Assembly (NCBI GenBank): GCA_900769075.1
Contig: CAAGFE010000054.1
Span: 1-13,040, forward strand
Direction: 5' to 3'
DNA length: 13,040 nucleotides
DNA from: Clostridia bacterium
GTDB taxonomy: Bacteria; Bacillota; Clostridia; Christensenellales; Aristaeellaceae
The notes beneath the pieces were generated by a model. It did not search any database. It saw only the letters and a list, made by a program, of their open reading frames with translations, and was not told where the DNA came from. The translations under genes were made by a program, and so were the position numbers. Below, in pieces: positions 6,838 through 13,040 of this stretch. Position 1 is the stretch's first letter; each line of letters opens with the position of its first letter.

Positions 6838-6864
6838 GACATCCTCGCGGATTTGCAGTATATG
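6836..6864 (+). promoter_or_regulatory. Possible promoter for a short non-coding transcript
   Basis: TTGACA (6836-6841), 17 bases, then TATATG (6859-6864). A transcript from about 6871 would run through three hairpins and end at the terminator at 7042-7066, giving an RNA of roughly 195 bases. The -10 box is imperfect and the -35 box overlaps the tnpV hairpin. Confidence 0.4.
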
Positions 6865-6928
6865 TATATCAGCGTGGTAAGGGAGGAACCTTCCCTTACA
6901 TAATAACTACCGGGAGCAAGCGGGGGTC

Positions 6929-6960
6929 CGGGGGAAAAGCCACATTTTGCTTTTCCCCCG
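6929..6960. repeat. 12-bp perfect inverted repeat
   Basis: CGGGGGAAAAGC and GCTTTTCCCCCG enclose the 8-base loop CACATTTT. It is very stable as RNA or extruded DNA. There is no T-run on the plus strand directly after it, so a terminator is unlikely there. Confidence 0.8.
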
Positions 6961-7041
6961 GCGGCTTTACGCTGTACGGCCTGTGTAAGCCTGCGGCTTC
7001 CCCAGGCTTCGCTCCGCGATTGCAAGCAATCGCTGTCGCTC

Positions 7042-7066
7042 GTCGCACTTCGTGCGACCTTTTTTT
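7042..7066 (+). terminator. Intrinsic terminator
   Basis: A perfect 7-base stem GTCGCAC/GTGCGAC with the stable TTC loop is followed by C and seven T. This is a standard Rho-independent terminator reading rightward, although no gene with this direction ends here. It could end the short transcript proposed from 6836 or shield the aro promoter from the element. Confidence 0.75.
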
Positions 7067-7229
7067 CGCCGCGCGAAAGCGGCCTTCCAGAAACAGGTAG
7101 AAAAAGTTGGAACGAAGGAACAATCGCTGTCAGAAACAGCGCATGCCGTTGCCGCAGAACTACTCCCTCCGGCGGCTGCCCAAAACGCCCAAAGACCATC
7201 CCCATACAGAAAAAGAACAATCCCCACCC

Positions 7230-7259
7230 TTGACACCGGCCGCATTGGGGCGCTATAAT
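7230..7259 (+). promoter_or_regulatory. Sigma-A promoter of the aroF-aroB operon
   Basis: TTGACA (7230-7235), an 18-base spacer and TATAAT (7254-7259). Start of transcription is expected near 7266, directly ahead of the leader peptide's ribosome binding site, giving a leader of about 215 bases before aroF. Confidence 0.88.
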
Positions 7260-7283
7260 CTCTGCACAAGGAGGAAAACGGAC

Positions 7284-7355
7284 ATGATGCACGCTGCTTA
7301 CTTCGCGTTTACGTTCCCGGCCGCTTATGCGTCCGGGCTGAAAGACGTTGCGTGA
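7284..7355 (+). CDS. Aromatic amino acid leader peptide of the aro operon
   Basis: A 23-codon frame begins at ATG 7284 (or the next ATG at 7287) with AAGGAGG nine bases ahead, and stops with TGA at 7353-7355. Its core reads AAYFAFTFPAAYAS: three Phe and two Tyr in twelve residues, reminiscent of the enterobacterial pheL leader. An intrinsic terminator follows 43 bases later, and then aroF. This is the layout of ribosome-mediated attenuation: with plenty of Phe and Tyr the ribosome runs through and the terminator forms; with little, the ribosome stalls on the aromatic codons and transcription goes on into the DAHP synthase gene. The layout is seen; the mechanism is inferred from known attenuators. 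Confidence 0.78.
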   Translation: MMHAAYFAFTFPAAYASGLKDVA

Positions 7356-7398
7356 AGTCAGCTGAAGCATGCCTGTGTTCCTGGGGCAGGAAAATGCG

Positions 7399-7437
7399 CG
7401 CGGAAGCTCCCTTTGCGGAACTTCCGCGTTTTCATTT
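7399..7437 (+). terminator. Attenuator terminator ahead of aroF
   Basis: CGCGGAAGCTCC (7399-7410) pairs with GGAACTTCCGCG (7417-7428) around the loop CTTTGC with one C-A mismatch, followed by TTTTCATTT. It lies between promoter and aroF, so it must be conditional. A preceding small hairpin TTCCTG-GGG-CAGGAA (7378-7392) may be the pause or a competing structure. I could not identify a clear antiterminator partner by eye. Confidence 0.78.
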
Positions 7438-7479
7438 GCCATCAACCCATCAGGATAGAGGATTGAGGAGGAAACACCC

Positions 7480-8496
7480 ATGATTATCGTCATGAAGCAG
7501 GGCGCAACCCGTCAGGAAATCGACCATGTGGCGGATTTCATCACCGCCATGGGCAAGATCACCGTCAACCCCATGTACGGCAGCGATCTGACCATCCTGG
7601 GCCTGATCGGCGATACCAGCCGCATCGACCCGGCGCAGCTGGAATCCTTCCGCTGCGTGGAGCGCATCATGAAGGTTGCCGAGCCCTTCAAGAAGGCCAA
7701 TCGCATGTTCCACCCGGCCCCCACGGAGGTGAAGGTGGGCGATACGGTTGTGGGCGGCAAAAAGCTGAGCATCATGGCAGGCCCCTGCTCGGTGGAATCC
7801 AACGAGCAGATCGAGGAGGTTGCCAGGGCGGTGAAGGCGGCGGGCGCGACGGTGCTGCGCGGCGGCGCGTTCAAGCCCCGCACCAGCCCCTATTCCTTCC
7901 AGGGCCTGGAGTACAAGGGCCTGGACATGCTCTGCCACGCCCGGGAGATCACCGGGCTGCCCATCGTCACCGAGCTGATGAGCCCCTACGACATCGACAA
8001 ATTCGAGGATCAGGTGGACTGCATCCAGGTGGGCGCGCGCAACATGCAGAACTTCGACCTGCTCAAGCGCCTGGGCAAAACCAACAAGCCCATCCTGCTC
8101 AAGCGCGGCCTTTCCGCCACGATTGAGGAGTGGATCATGTCCGCCGAGTACATCATGGCCGGCGGCAACGAGAACGTCATCCTCTGCGAGCGCGGCATCC
8201 GCACCTTCGAGACCTACACCCGCAACACCACCGATCTGTCCGCCGTGTGCGCCGTGAAGCGGCTCTCCCACCTGCCGGTGATCGTCGATCCCAGCCACGC
8301 CACGGGCAAATACTGGATGGTGCAGCCCCTGGCCCGCGCCGCCATCGCCGTGGGCGCGGACGGACTGATGATCGAGGTGCACAACGACCCGGCCCACGCC
8401 CTGTGCGACGGTGCCCAGTCCATCAAGCCCGAAACCTTCGCCGCGGTCATGGAGGACATCCGCAACATCGCCCGCGCCGTCGGCCGCGAAATCTGA
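7480..8496 (+). CDS. aroF: 3-deoxy-7-phosphoheptulonate synthase, type I-beta
   Basis: DAHP synthase joins phosphoenolpyruvate and erythrose 4-phosphate in the first step of the shikimate pathway, in the cytoplasm. The protein has 338 residues, the same size as the Thermotoga type I-beta enzyme. Residues 1-70 form the ferredoxin-like regulatory domain (starting MIIVMKQGAT), through which Tyr or Phe feedback acts in that enzyme. The TIM-barrel follows: GPCSVES at 101-107, RGGAFKPRTSPY at 127-138, KRGL at 208-211, DPSHATG at 270-276. Metal ligands expected for the family are all present: Cys103, His273, Glu299 and Asp310. The start at 7480 has GAGGAGG ahead. aroB follows after 22 bases, so the two form an operon, controlled by the leader peptide and attenuator upstream. 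Identification is secure; the feedback inhibitor is not known from sequence. Confidence 0.96.
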   Translation: MIIVMKQGATRQEIDHVADFITAMGKITVNPMYGSDLTILGLIGDTSRIDPAQLESFRCVERIMKVAEPFKKANRMFHPAPTEVKVGDTVVGGKKLSIMAGPCSVESNEQIEEVARAVKAAGATVLRGGAFKPRTSPYSFQGLEYKGLDMLCHAREITGLPIVTELMSPYDIDKFEDQVDCIQVGARNMQNFDLLKRLGKTNKPILLKRGLSATIEEWIMSAEYIMAGGNENVILCERGIRTFETYTRNTTDLSAVCAVKRLSHLPVIVDPSHATGKYWMVQPLARAAIAVGADGLMIEVHNDPAHALCDGAQSIKPETFAAVMEDIRNIARAVGREI

Positions 8497-8518
8497 TGGA
8501 CACCTGTGAGGAGGTTGT

Positions 8519-9598
8519 ATGAACAAGATCGTCGTTCCCCTGGGGGATCGCACCTATCCGATTTATCTGGGCGCGGGGCTGCTGGACGCATTGGGCCGGC
8601 TTGTCCGCGAGGCGCTGGGCGAGATCGCCGTCGCCGTGGTGACCGATGACAACGTCGCCCCCCTTTACCTGTCCCGGGCCGTGGACGCGCTGGAAAAGGC
8701 CGGGCTGCGGGTTTGCAGCATCACCTTGCCCCATGGCGAAAAGACCAAATCCCTCTCCTGCCTGGAGGAGCTGTACACCTTCCTGTGCGAAAGCCGCATC
8801 ACCCGCAAGGACGCGGTGATCGCCCTGGGCGGCGGCGTGATCGGCGATCTGACCGGCCTGGCCGCGGCGACCTTCCTGCGGGGCGTGCATTTCGTTCAGG
8901 TGCCCACGACGCTGCTGGCCCAGGTGGATTCCTCCGTGGGCGGCAAGGTCGCGGTGGATCTTCCCCAGGGCAAAAACCTGGTGGGCGCGTTCTATCAGCC
9001 GGATTTTGTGCTGGTGGATCCCGATACGCTGAACACCCTCACCGACGAATTCTGGCAGGACGGCCTGGGCGAGGTGGTCAAGTACGGCTGCATCGGGGAC
9101 GCAGCGCTTTTCGCCCTCCTGGAGGAATGCGCCCCCGGCGGACGCGCGGCCCTGATGCACCGCATCGACGCCATCCTGACCCGCTGTATCCAGGCCAAGG
9201 CGGACGTGGTGGCCCAGGACGAGCGGGACACCGGATTGCGCATGACGCTGAACTTCGGTCACACCATCGCCCACGCGGTGGAAACCTGCCAGCACTATAC
9301 GGGGCTGCGCCACGGACAGGCGGTGGCCCTGGGCATGCACGTCATGACCCGCCTGACCGAGGCGAAGGGCATGACCGACCCCGGCACGGCACAGAGGCTG
9401 GACGGGCTGCTCCGCCGGCTGGGGCTGCCCCTGGAACTGCCCGCCATCCCCGAGGGGGACCTCATCGCCGCCATGGGCATGGACAAAAAATCCGCCGGGG
9501 CATCGCTGCGGGTGATCGTCCTGCGCCGCATCGGGACATGCTTTATCCATCCCACGGAACCGGCGTTTTTCACAGGAATGACAAATATTCCTTGTTAA
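8519..9598 (+). CDS. aroB: 3-dehydroquinate synthase
   Basis: This enzyme converts DAHP to 3-dehydroquinate, the second shikimate step, using NAD and a divalent metal. The protein has 359 residues, the normal length. Seen in order: PHGEKTKSL at 71-79, the NAD-binding GGGVIGDLTGLAAATFLRG at 104-122, PTTLLAQVDSSVGGK at 129-143, NLVGAFYQP at 153-161, and the metal ligands Glu185 (GLGEVVKYG), His248 (LNFGHTIAHAVE) and His265 (LRHGQAVALGM). The DKK motif is at 322-324. The start at 8519 has GAGGAGG ahead and lies 22 bases after aroF, so its substrate is supplied by its operon neighbour. A short tail of about ten residues after HPTEPAFF is not conserved. No irregularities. Confidence 0.96.
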   Translation: MNKIVVPLGDRTYPIYLGAGLLDALGRLVREALGEIAVAVVTDDNVAPLYLSRAVDALEKAGLRVCSITLPHGEKTKSLSCLEELYTFLCESRITRKDAVIALGGGVIGDLTGLAAATFLRGVHFVQVPTTLLAQVDSSVGGKVAVDLPQGKNLVGAFYQPDFVLVDPDTLNTLTDEFWQDGLGEVVKYGCIGDAALFALLEECAPGGRAALMHRIDAILTRCIQAKADVVAQDERDTGLRMTLNFGHTIAHAVETCQHYTGLRHGQAVALGMHVMTRLTEAKGMTDPGTAQRLDGLLRRLGLPLELPAIPEGDLIAAMGMDKKSAGASLRVIVLRRIGTCFIHPTEPAFFTGMTNIPC

Positions 9599-9680
9599 AA
9601 CTAACGGAAAGCTAAAAAAGTTACAAGAACGCTTTTCAAACCGTGTCGATTCATGTAAAATAGAATAGGTGTCGTATACC

Positions 9681-9724
9681 GCGGCACGCCCGACGCTTAT
9701 GTCGGCGCGGGCCGCTTCGTTTTT
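9681..9724 (+). terminator. Terminator between aroB and the AraC-family gene
   Basis: A 14-base arm (from 9681) and a 15-base arm (to 9715) pair with one mismatch and one bulge around the loop GCTTAT, followed by TTCGTTTTT. It ends the aroFB transcript. It sits only about 20 bases before the regulator's start codon, and a possible promoter (TTTTCA at 9633, 17 bases, TAAAAT at 9656) lies upstream of it, so it may also act as an attenuator for the regulator. Confidence 0.75.
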
Positions 9725-9742
9725 GTGAGGATAGAGGCGATC

Positions 9743-10825
9743 ATGATGTCTACTGAAAGCGATCTGCTGCTGAGCCGCAGCATGGCCGGGCTGCTGGCCG
9801 GCGATCCCGGCGCGGTGCCGCCGGAGGGAACGGAGGTTTATGCCTGGCAGCTGCTGCGCTGGGAGGCGGATGTTCCGCTGACCGACGATCAGCGCGAGGC
9901 CCTGCTGGAGGGCGTGGACGCGGCCTTTTCCGCGTTGGGCGCGGCGGCGGCGCTCTTCGCGGCGGACGGCGATGTGATGACCATCATGCTGGCGCTGAAC
10001 CGCTTCCCGGCCAAGGTGCATCGGGACACGGTGCTGTGGCTGTGCGCCCATTGGCTGATGGATCACGCCTCCGTCAACCTGGAGCAGGACGGCACGATGT
10101 TCATCGGGGAGGAGTTTTCCTCCGCGGCGGAGTGGCAGACCCATCTGGCGCCGATGCGGGAGATCTCCGACTGGTGGCGGCGGGTTTCGCCCATCGACGG
10201 CGCCACCGCCCACCTTCACCGCACCAATCTGCAGGCCAGCGTCAAGCGGCGCCAGTACGGCGCGATGGGCGGCTATGTGTCCCGGGCCCTGCGGGGCGAG
10301 GAGGAGCTGTCCCGGGTGTGCTTCGGCTTTGTGCCGCTGGTGATTGAGGCGATCTGGAGCCAGCACGGCGAGCTGTCGCTGCAGCGGCTGACCGAGGGGC
10401 TGTCCCTGACCGAAATGGCCCGCCATCCCCGGGAGGCGCTCCTGTCCTGGATGACGGCGCTGGCGCCCCTGCTGCGCTCCTGCCCCAAGGCCATGAACGC
10501 CGCGCCCATCGACCGGGTGATCGAATCCATCCAGGCGGACTGCTCCCTGCCCTATTCCCAGGCGAACCTGTCCAAATCGCTGGGGCTGACCCCGGCGTAT
10601 TTCTGCCGCCTGTTCCATGAAAAGACCGGGCAGCACTTCTCCACCTTCCTCACCCGCACGCGGATGGAGAAGGCCCAGTATCTGCTCTCCGACGGGCAGA
10701 ACCTGTCCCTGGCGGAGGTCAGCGCGGCCTGCGGGTATCCGAACAAGAGCTATTTCTGCCAGGTGTTCAAGAAGTATACGGGCATGACGCCCGGGGAGTA
10801 TGTAAGCACCTGCCAGGAGGAATAA
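9743..10825 (+). CDS. AraC-family transcriptional regulator
   Basis: The predicted protein has 360 residues. The C-terminal 100 residues carry the paired helix-turn-helix of AraC/XylS proteins: IDRVIESIQADCSLPYSQ, then AYFCRLFHEKTGQHFSTFL at about 285-303, and LAEVSAACGY, NKSYFCQVFKKYTGMTPGEY at about 323-353. The N-terminal 250 residues match no sensor domain I know; they lack the cupin histidines and look helical, with Ala-rich and Trp-rich stretches (SDWWRRV). I chose ATG 9743 because GAGG lies ahead of it; a GTG at 9725 is in frame but falls on the terminator's T-run. The gene stands alone between two terminators. Its targets are unknown, and the position after aroB does not prove a link to aromatic synthesis. 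Confidence 0.85.
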   Translation: MMSTESDLLLSRSMAGLLAGDPGAVPPEGTEVYAWQLLRWEADVPLTDDQREALLEGVDAAFSALGAAAALFAADGDVMTIMLALNRFPAKVHRDTVLWLCAHWLMDHASVNLEQDGTMFIGEEFSSAAEWQTHLAPMREISDWWRRVSPIDGATAHLHRTNLQASVKRRQYGAMGGYVSRALRGEEELSRVCFGFVPLVIEAIWSQHGELSLQRLTEGLSLTEMARHPREALLSWMTALAPLLRSCPKAMNAAPIDRVIESIQADCSLPYSQANLSKSLGLTPAYFCRLFHEKTGQHFSTFLTRTRMEKAQYLLSDGQNLSLAEVSAACGYPNKSYFCQVFKKYTGMTPGEYVSTCQEE

Positions 10826-10904
10826 GTGCGCCCGGCGAAGGCTATCCCCGTCCCCCGTTGCGGCGGCAGCGAATATGCGCTTCCATGTATAAATTTTTGC
10901 CATG

Positions 10905-10933
10905 CGGATGAACATGTGATTGTCATCCGTTTT
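10905..10933 (+). terminator. Terminator after the AraC-family gene
   Basis: CGGATGA (10905-10911) pairs with TCATCCG (10923-10929) around an 11-base loop with some inner pairing, followed by TTTT. It is placed 80 bases after the stop codon and about 57 bases before the next start, separating the two genes. No consensus promoter for the next gene is obvious in the gap. Confidence 0.6.
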
Positions 10934-10989
10934 CTATATGGGCGAGGGTATCCCCTTCGCGCTTCGTGATGCTTCCAAGGAGGTTCTCT

Positions 10990-12816
10990 ATGACGAAACG
11001 CCTTGTACAGATGATCTGCCTCTTCTGCTGCCTGCTGCTGCTCCCGCTGGGCGGTCAGGCCGCCTCCCCGGACGAGGCGGCCCCCAATGTCCGCGTCCTG
11101 CTGCGCCGGCTGGGATTGACCGACCGGGCTGACCTCATTCTGGACGGCGTATACACCGCCTCGGTAGGGGGCGAGGTCATCATGGGCTTCCCCAGGGGGG
11201 CGGAGGTCAGCGTCGTCATCCGCAGCGGCGAGCTCTTCCTGTTCTACGAGGGTCTGTCCCTGCGTCTGGGCGATGAGGTGGTCTTTATCCGCAACGAAAG
11301 CGGCGGCACGGCCCGGACGGGCATCCGCTTTGCTGAAAAAGGCGCCCTCTATCCCGGGGATCTGTCCCTGAAAATCGTGGACGGCGCGCTCTACCCGGTC
11401 TGCACCCTGTCCGTGGAGGACTATCTGCTGGGCGTGGTGCCCTACGAGATGAGCGAATACTTCCCCCTGGAGGCCCTGAAGGCGCAGGCGGTCTGCGCCC
11501 GCACCTACGCGCTGAACAAGCTCGGCTCCGGCAGGGATTACGATGTGGTGGACACCACCAACGATCAGGTGTTCAAGGGCGTGAATGAGCAGTATACCAA
11601 CGCGATGCGGGCCGTGCGGGAAACGGCGGGCGTGGTTGGCACCTACAAGGGGAAGCTGGCCATCTGCTATTACAGCGCCTCCAACGGCGGTCAGACCGAG
11701 CTGGTCGAAAACGTCTGGAGCGGCCGGGGGGACTGGGGCTATTACGCCATGGTGGACGACCCTTACGACCTGGAAAACCCCGAATCCGTGGTTCGCCGCG
11801 CCCGCATTCCCAAGTCCGGCGAGGTGAAGGAGGAATTCAAGGCCATCCTGTTCTCCTATGCGCTGCCGGACATGGTGCAGCAGGGCTACGTCGCCACGGC
11901 GGAGAACTTCCGCATTGACGAAATCACCGCCATGAGCCTGGGCGCGCCGGCCTACGATGCGCCCAGCCGCGCCTACACCGGGCTGACGCTGACCTTCCGC
12001 TGGTCGGGCCGCAAGCTGCTGGAGCCGGAGCAGACCACGGTTCAGCCCGCGGAAGAGGACGAGGAGGAATTCTACCTCTTCGTATCGCCCGCTCCCACGG
12101 CGACCCCCGCGCCGACCCCGACGCCGGACGCCGCCGGAACCCCCGCGCCCACCGCGTATCTCAGCGATTTCATCCCCGCCGGGGAACCCATCACCGTCAC
12201 GGTGGACATCTTCCCCGAGGTCATCGACGTGCTGCTGCTCTCCGTGTACGGCGCGGACAACGAGATGCTGAGCATCACCGAAACGGACACCCACTTCATC
12301 CTGGAAGCGCGGCGCTATGGGCACGGCGTGGGTATGAGCCAGCGCGGCGCCCAGTGGATGGCGGGCCGGTACGGCAAGACCTTCACCGAGATCCTGGCCT
12401 TCTACTATCCGGGGATGACCCTGGCGAAGGTGAAATCCGGCGAAGCGGTGCTGCCCACGGCTCCGGCGGAGCTGTCCGCCACCCTGGCGCCCCCTGCGAC
12501 CCCCACGCCCCGCCCGACCCTGATGCCCGTATCCACCGCCGACATGCCCGAGGGCGCGTACCTTGCTGCAGTGACGGAAATTGCGGATGATTCCAGCCTG
12601 AACCTGCGCGAGGAGCCCTCCCAGGGGGCGGAAGTCCTGCGGCGGCTGTACAAGCATCAGCGGCTGATCGTGCTGGAAAGCTGCGAGGATCCCGAGTGGG
12701 TGAAGGTGCGCACGGATGTGATCGAGGGCTATGTGATGGCGTCCTTCATCACCCCGGTGGAGGAGGAGCCCTCCCCGACCCCCGCGCCCACGCCCGCCGG
12801 CCCGAACCTGCCATAA
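10990..12816 (+). CDS. Secreted SpoIID/LytB-family wall enzyme with SH3 domain
   Basis: The predicted protein has 608 residues. The start at ATG 10990 follows AAGGAGG; an upstream GTG at 10966 is in frame but has no good site. Residues 1-25 are a signal peptide (KR, hydrophobic core, GGQAA), so it is exported. The SpoIID/LytB domain covers about 33-480: LSVEDYLLGVVPYEMS at 140-155 with the likely catalytic Glu153, LEALKAQAVCARTYAL at 160-175, CYYSASNGGQT at 226-236, and GHGVGMSQRGAQWMA at 444-458. Family members are peptidoglycan lytic transglycosylases acting on denuded glycan; SpoIID serves engulfment, others vegetative or germination roles. Inside the domain, at about 345-393, is an acidic stretch and a Pro/Thr linker (PAPTATPAPTPTP). 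A second Pro/Thr linker at 490-515 leads to a bacterial SH3 domain at about 535-587 (SLNLREEPSQGAEVL ... WVKVRT ... GYVMASFI), likely a wall-binding module, and a Pro-rich tail. It is flanked by terminators and stands alone. SpoIID proper has no SH3 domain, so I avoid that gene name. Confidence 0.88.
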   Translation: MTKRLVQMICLFCCLLLLPLGGQAASPDEAAPNVRVLLRRLGLTDRADLILDGVYTASVGGEVIMGFPRGAEVSVVIRSGELFLFYEGLSLRLGDEVVFIRNESGGTARTGIRFAEKGALYPGDLSLKIVDGALYPVCTLSVEDYLLGVVPYEMSEYFPLEALKAQAVCARTYALNKLGSGRDYDVVDTTNDQVFKGVNEQYTNAMRAVRETAGVVGTYKGKLAICYYSASNGGQTELVENVWSGRGDWGYYAMVDDPYDLENPESVVRRARIPKSGEVKEEFKAILFSYALPDMVQQGYVATAENFRIDEITAMSLGAPAYDAPSRAYTGLTLTFRWSGRKLLEPEQTTVQPAEEDEEEFYLFVSPAPTATPAPTPTPDAAGTPAPTAYLSDFIPAGEPITVTVDIFPEVIDVLLLSVYGADNEMLSITETDTHFILEARRYGHGVGMSQRGAQWMAGRYGKTFTEILAFYYPGMTLAKVKSGEAVLPTAPAELSATLAPPATPTPRPTLMPVSTADMPEGAYLAAVTEIADDSSLNLREEPSQGAEVLRRLYKHQRLIVLESCEDPEWVKVRTDVIEGYVMASFITPVEEEPSPTPAPTPAGPNLP

Positions 12817-12818
12817 CG

Positions 12819-12854
12819 CTGCGCCCCGTCTTCCATTCGGAGGACGGGGCGCAG
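12819..12854 (+). terminator. Strong hairpin terminator after the SpoIID-family gene
   Basis: CTGCGCCCCGTC (12819-12830) and GACGGGGCGCAG (12843-12854) pair perfectly, extended by TTCC/GGAG with a wobble, around the loop ATTC. It begins two bases after the stop codon. There is no T-run after it on the plus strand, so termination may be less efficient or it may mainly protect the message end. Confidence 0.7.
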
Positions 12855-12876
12855 ACCATCAAAAAAGCCCGCAACC

Positions 12877-13040
12877 GCGATTTTCTCTGCCGAAAGGCAG
12901 AGAAAATCGCTTGCTTCGTTGACTGCACCTGCAAATTTCGGTCATTTACGTCCGTGTAAACTCCCTCATTTGCAGGTTTGTCGCCTTGCCTTGCAGCCTT
13001 TTTTGAAGGTCTGCAAAGCATCGACTTTGTCGATGCTTTG
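12877..13040. repeat. Consecutive strong hairpins, possible dispersed repeat or structured RNA
   Basis: Four inverted repeats follow one another. First: arms GCGATTTTCTCTGCC and GGCAGAGAAAATCGC, 15 perfect pairs around GAAA (12877-12910). Second: ACCTGCAAAT/ATTTGCAGGT (12927-12936 with 12968-12977), enclosing TTTAC/GTAAA (12945-12960). Third: TTGCAGCCTT with AAGG-T-CTGCAA (12991-13016). Fourth: CAAAGCATCGAC-TTT-GTCGATGCTTTG (13014-13040), running to the window edge. The third and fourth overlap by three bases, so they partly exclude each other. Frames across it are not convincing genes. I suspect a repeat found elsewhere in the genome. Confidence 0.7.

Larger units (their letters stand above)
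6762..7229. other. Hairpin-rich non-coding region, end of the integrative element
   Basis: I see no convincing gene here; the short frames overlap in all directions and have no ribosome binding sites. Apart from the tnpV hairpin it holds, in order, GTAAGGGA/TCCCTTAC at 6876-6898, a 12-base perfect stem at 6929-6960 (arms CGGGGGAAAAGC and GCTTTTCCCCCG), GCGATTGC-AA-GCAATCGC at 7016-7033, GTCGCAC-TTC-GTGCGAC with a T-run at 7042-7066, and CGCTGT/ACAGCG at 7126-7142. The GC-rich hairpin block resembles non-coding DNA near the mobilisation modules of clostridial elements; an origin of transfer or the old element end are possible, but neither is shown. Confidence 0.55.

Noticed and set aside
7266..7480. 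T-box riboswitch upstream of aroF
   Set aside because: No TGGNACCGCG-like T-box motif or specifier-loop layout is visible, and the leader is short and carries a translated-looking peptide instead.
9681..9724. Riboswitch ahead of the AraC-family gene
   Set aside because: Only a single terminator hairpin can be seen; there is no aptamer-like multi-helix structure in the short gap.
7450..12657. Long minus-strand open frames opposite aroF, aroB, the AraC gene and the SpoIID-family gene
   Set aside because: They are mirror frames of GC-rich genes, of low complexity (His, Gly, Gln, Arg rich) and without family motifs; the plus-strand genes are certain.
12749..13021. A 90-residue minus-strand protein at the right edge
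   Set aside because: It runs through the hairpin repeats and the end of the SpoIID-family gene and shows no family pattern; hairpin structure explains the sequence better.
1..13040. tRNA or rRNA genes
   Set aside because: I saw no tRNA cloverleaf motif pair (GGTTCGAATCC-like with a matching acceptor stem) and no rRNA sequence.

Overview
The window looks like chromosomal DNA from a GC-rich, low-sporulation-complexity-unknown member of the Firmicutes, class Clostridia. The reasons are strong AGGAGG-type ribosome binding sites, sigma-A promoters, a Firmicutes-type LexA/DinR box, TnpV and a clostridial large serine recombinase remnant, a SpoIID-family wall enzyme, and a type I-beta DAHP synthase. 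The Pro/Thr linkers and base composition would fit a Christensenellales-like gut bacterium, but that is a guess. The standard code is used (several intact genes end in TGA).

Left part, 1-4007. A divergent locus. On the minus strand a TetR-family regulator (1869-2477) is followed, with overlap, by a CocE/NonD-type alpha/beta hydrolase (100-1909). The hydrolase carries an early stop codon and two frameshifts, so it is a pseudogene. On the plus strand, behind a TATAAT box beside a GATACA-TT-TGTATC palindrome, lie a 44-residue membrane peptide, a membrane-anchored HSL/BD-FAE-type esterase and a short membrane protein. The palindrome is the likely TetR operator. The last gene is cut off at about 3955.

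Mobile-element remnant, about 3955-7070. The cut at 3955 joins host DNA to the first codons of a large serine recombinase on the minus strand. Next come three copies of a 93-bp tandem repeat, then a perfect sigma-A promoter with a LexA/DinR-like operator at its start point. That promoter drives two overlapping genes: a sigma-70 region-4-like HTH protein and a protein with a C-terminal four-cysteine zinc finger resembling DUF6076. They converge on a minus-strand pair, tnpV and a CD1845-like small membrane protein, both typical of clostridial integrative elements. Upstream of tnpV is about 500 bp without a clear gene, full of near-perfect hairpins, with a possible short plus-strand transcript.

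Housekeeping part, 7230-12854. A sigma-A promoter leads into a 23-codon leader peptide rich in Phe and Tyr and an intrinsic terminator, then aroF and aroB. This is the architecture of aromatic amino acid attenuation. A terminator follows, then an AraC-family regulator, another terminator, and a secreted SpoIID/LytB-family protein with an SH3 domain. The window ends (12855-13040) in a run of consecutive hairpins that may be a dispersed non-coding repeat or structured RNA.

The observations most worth following are the SOS-box-controlled sigma-like/zinc-finger operon inside the element remnant, the aromatic leader-peptide attenuator of aroFB, and the two hairpin-rich non-coding blocks.
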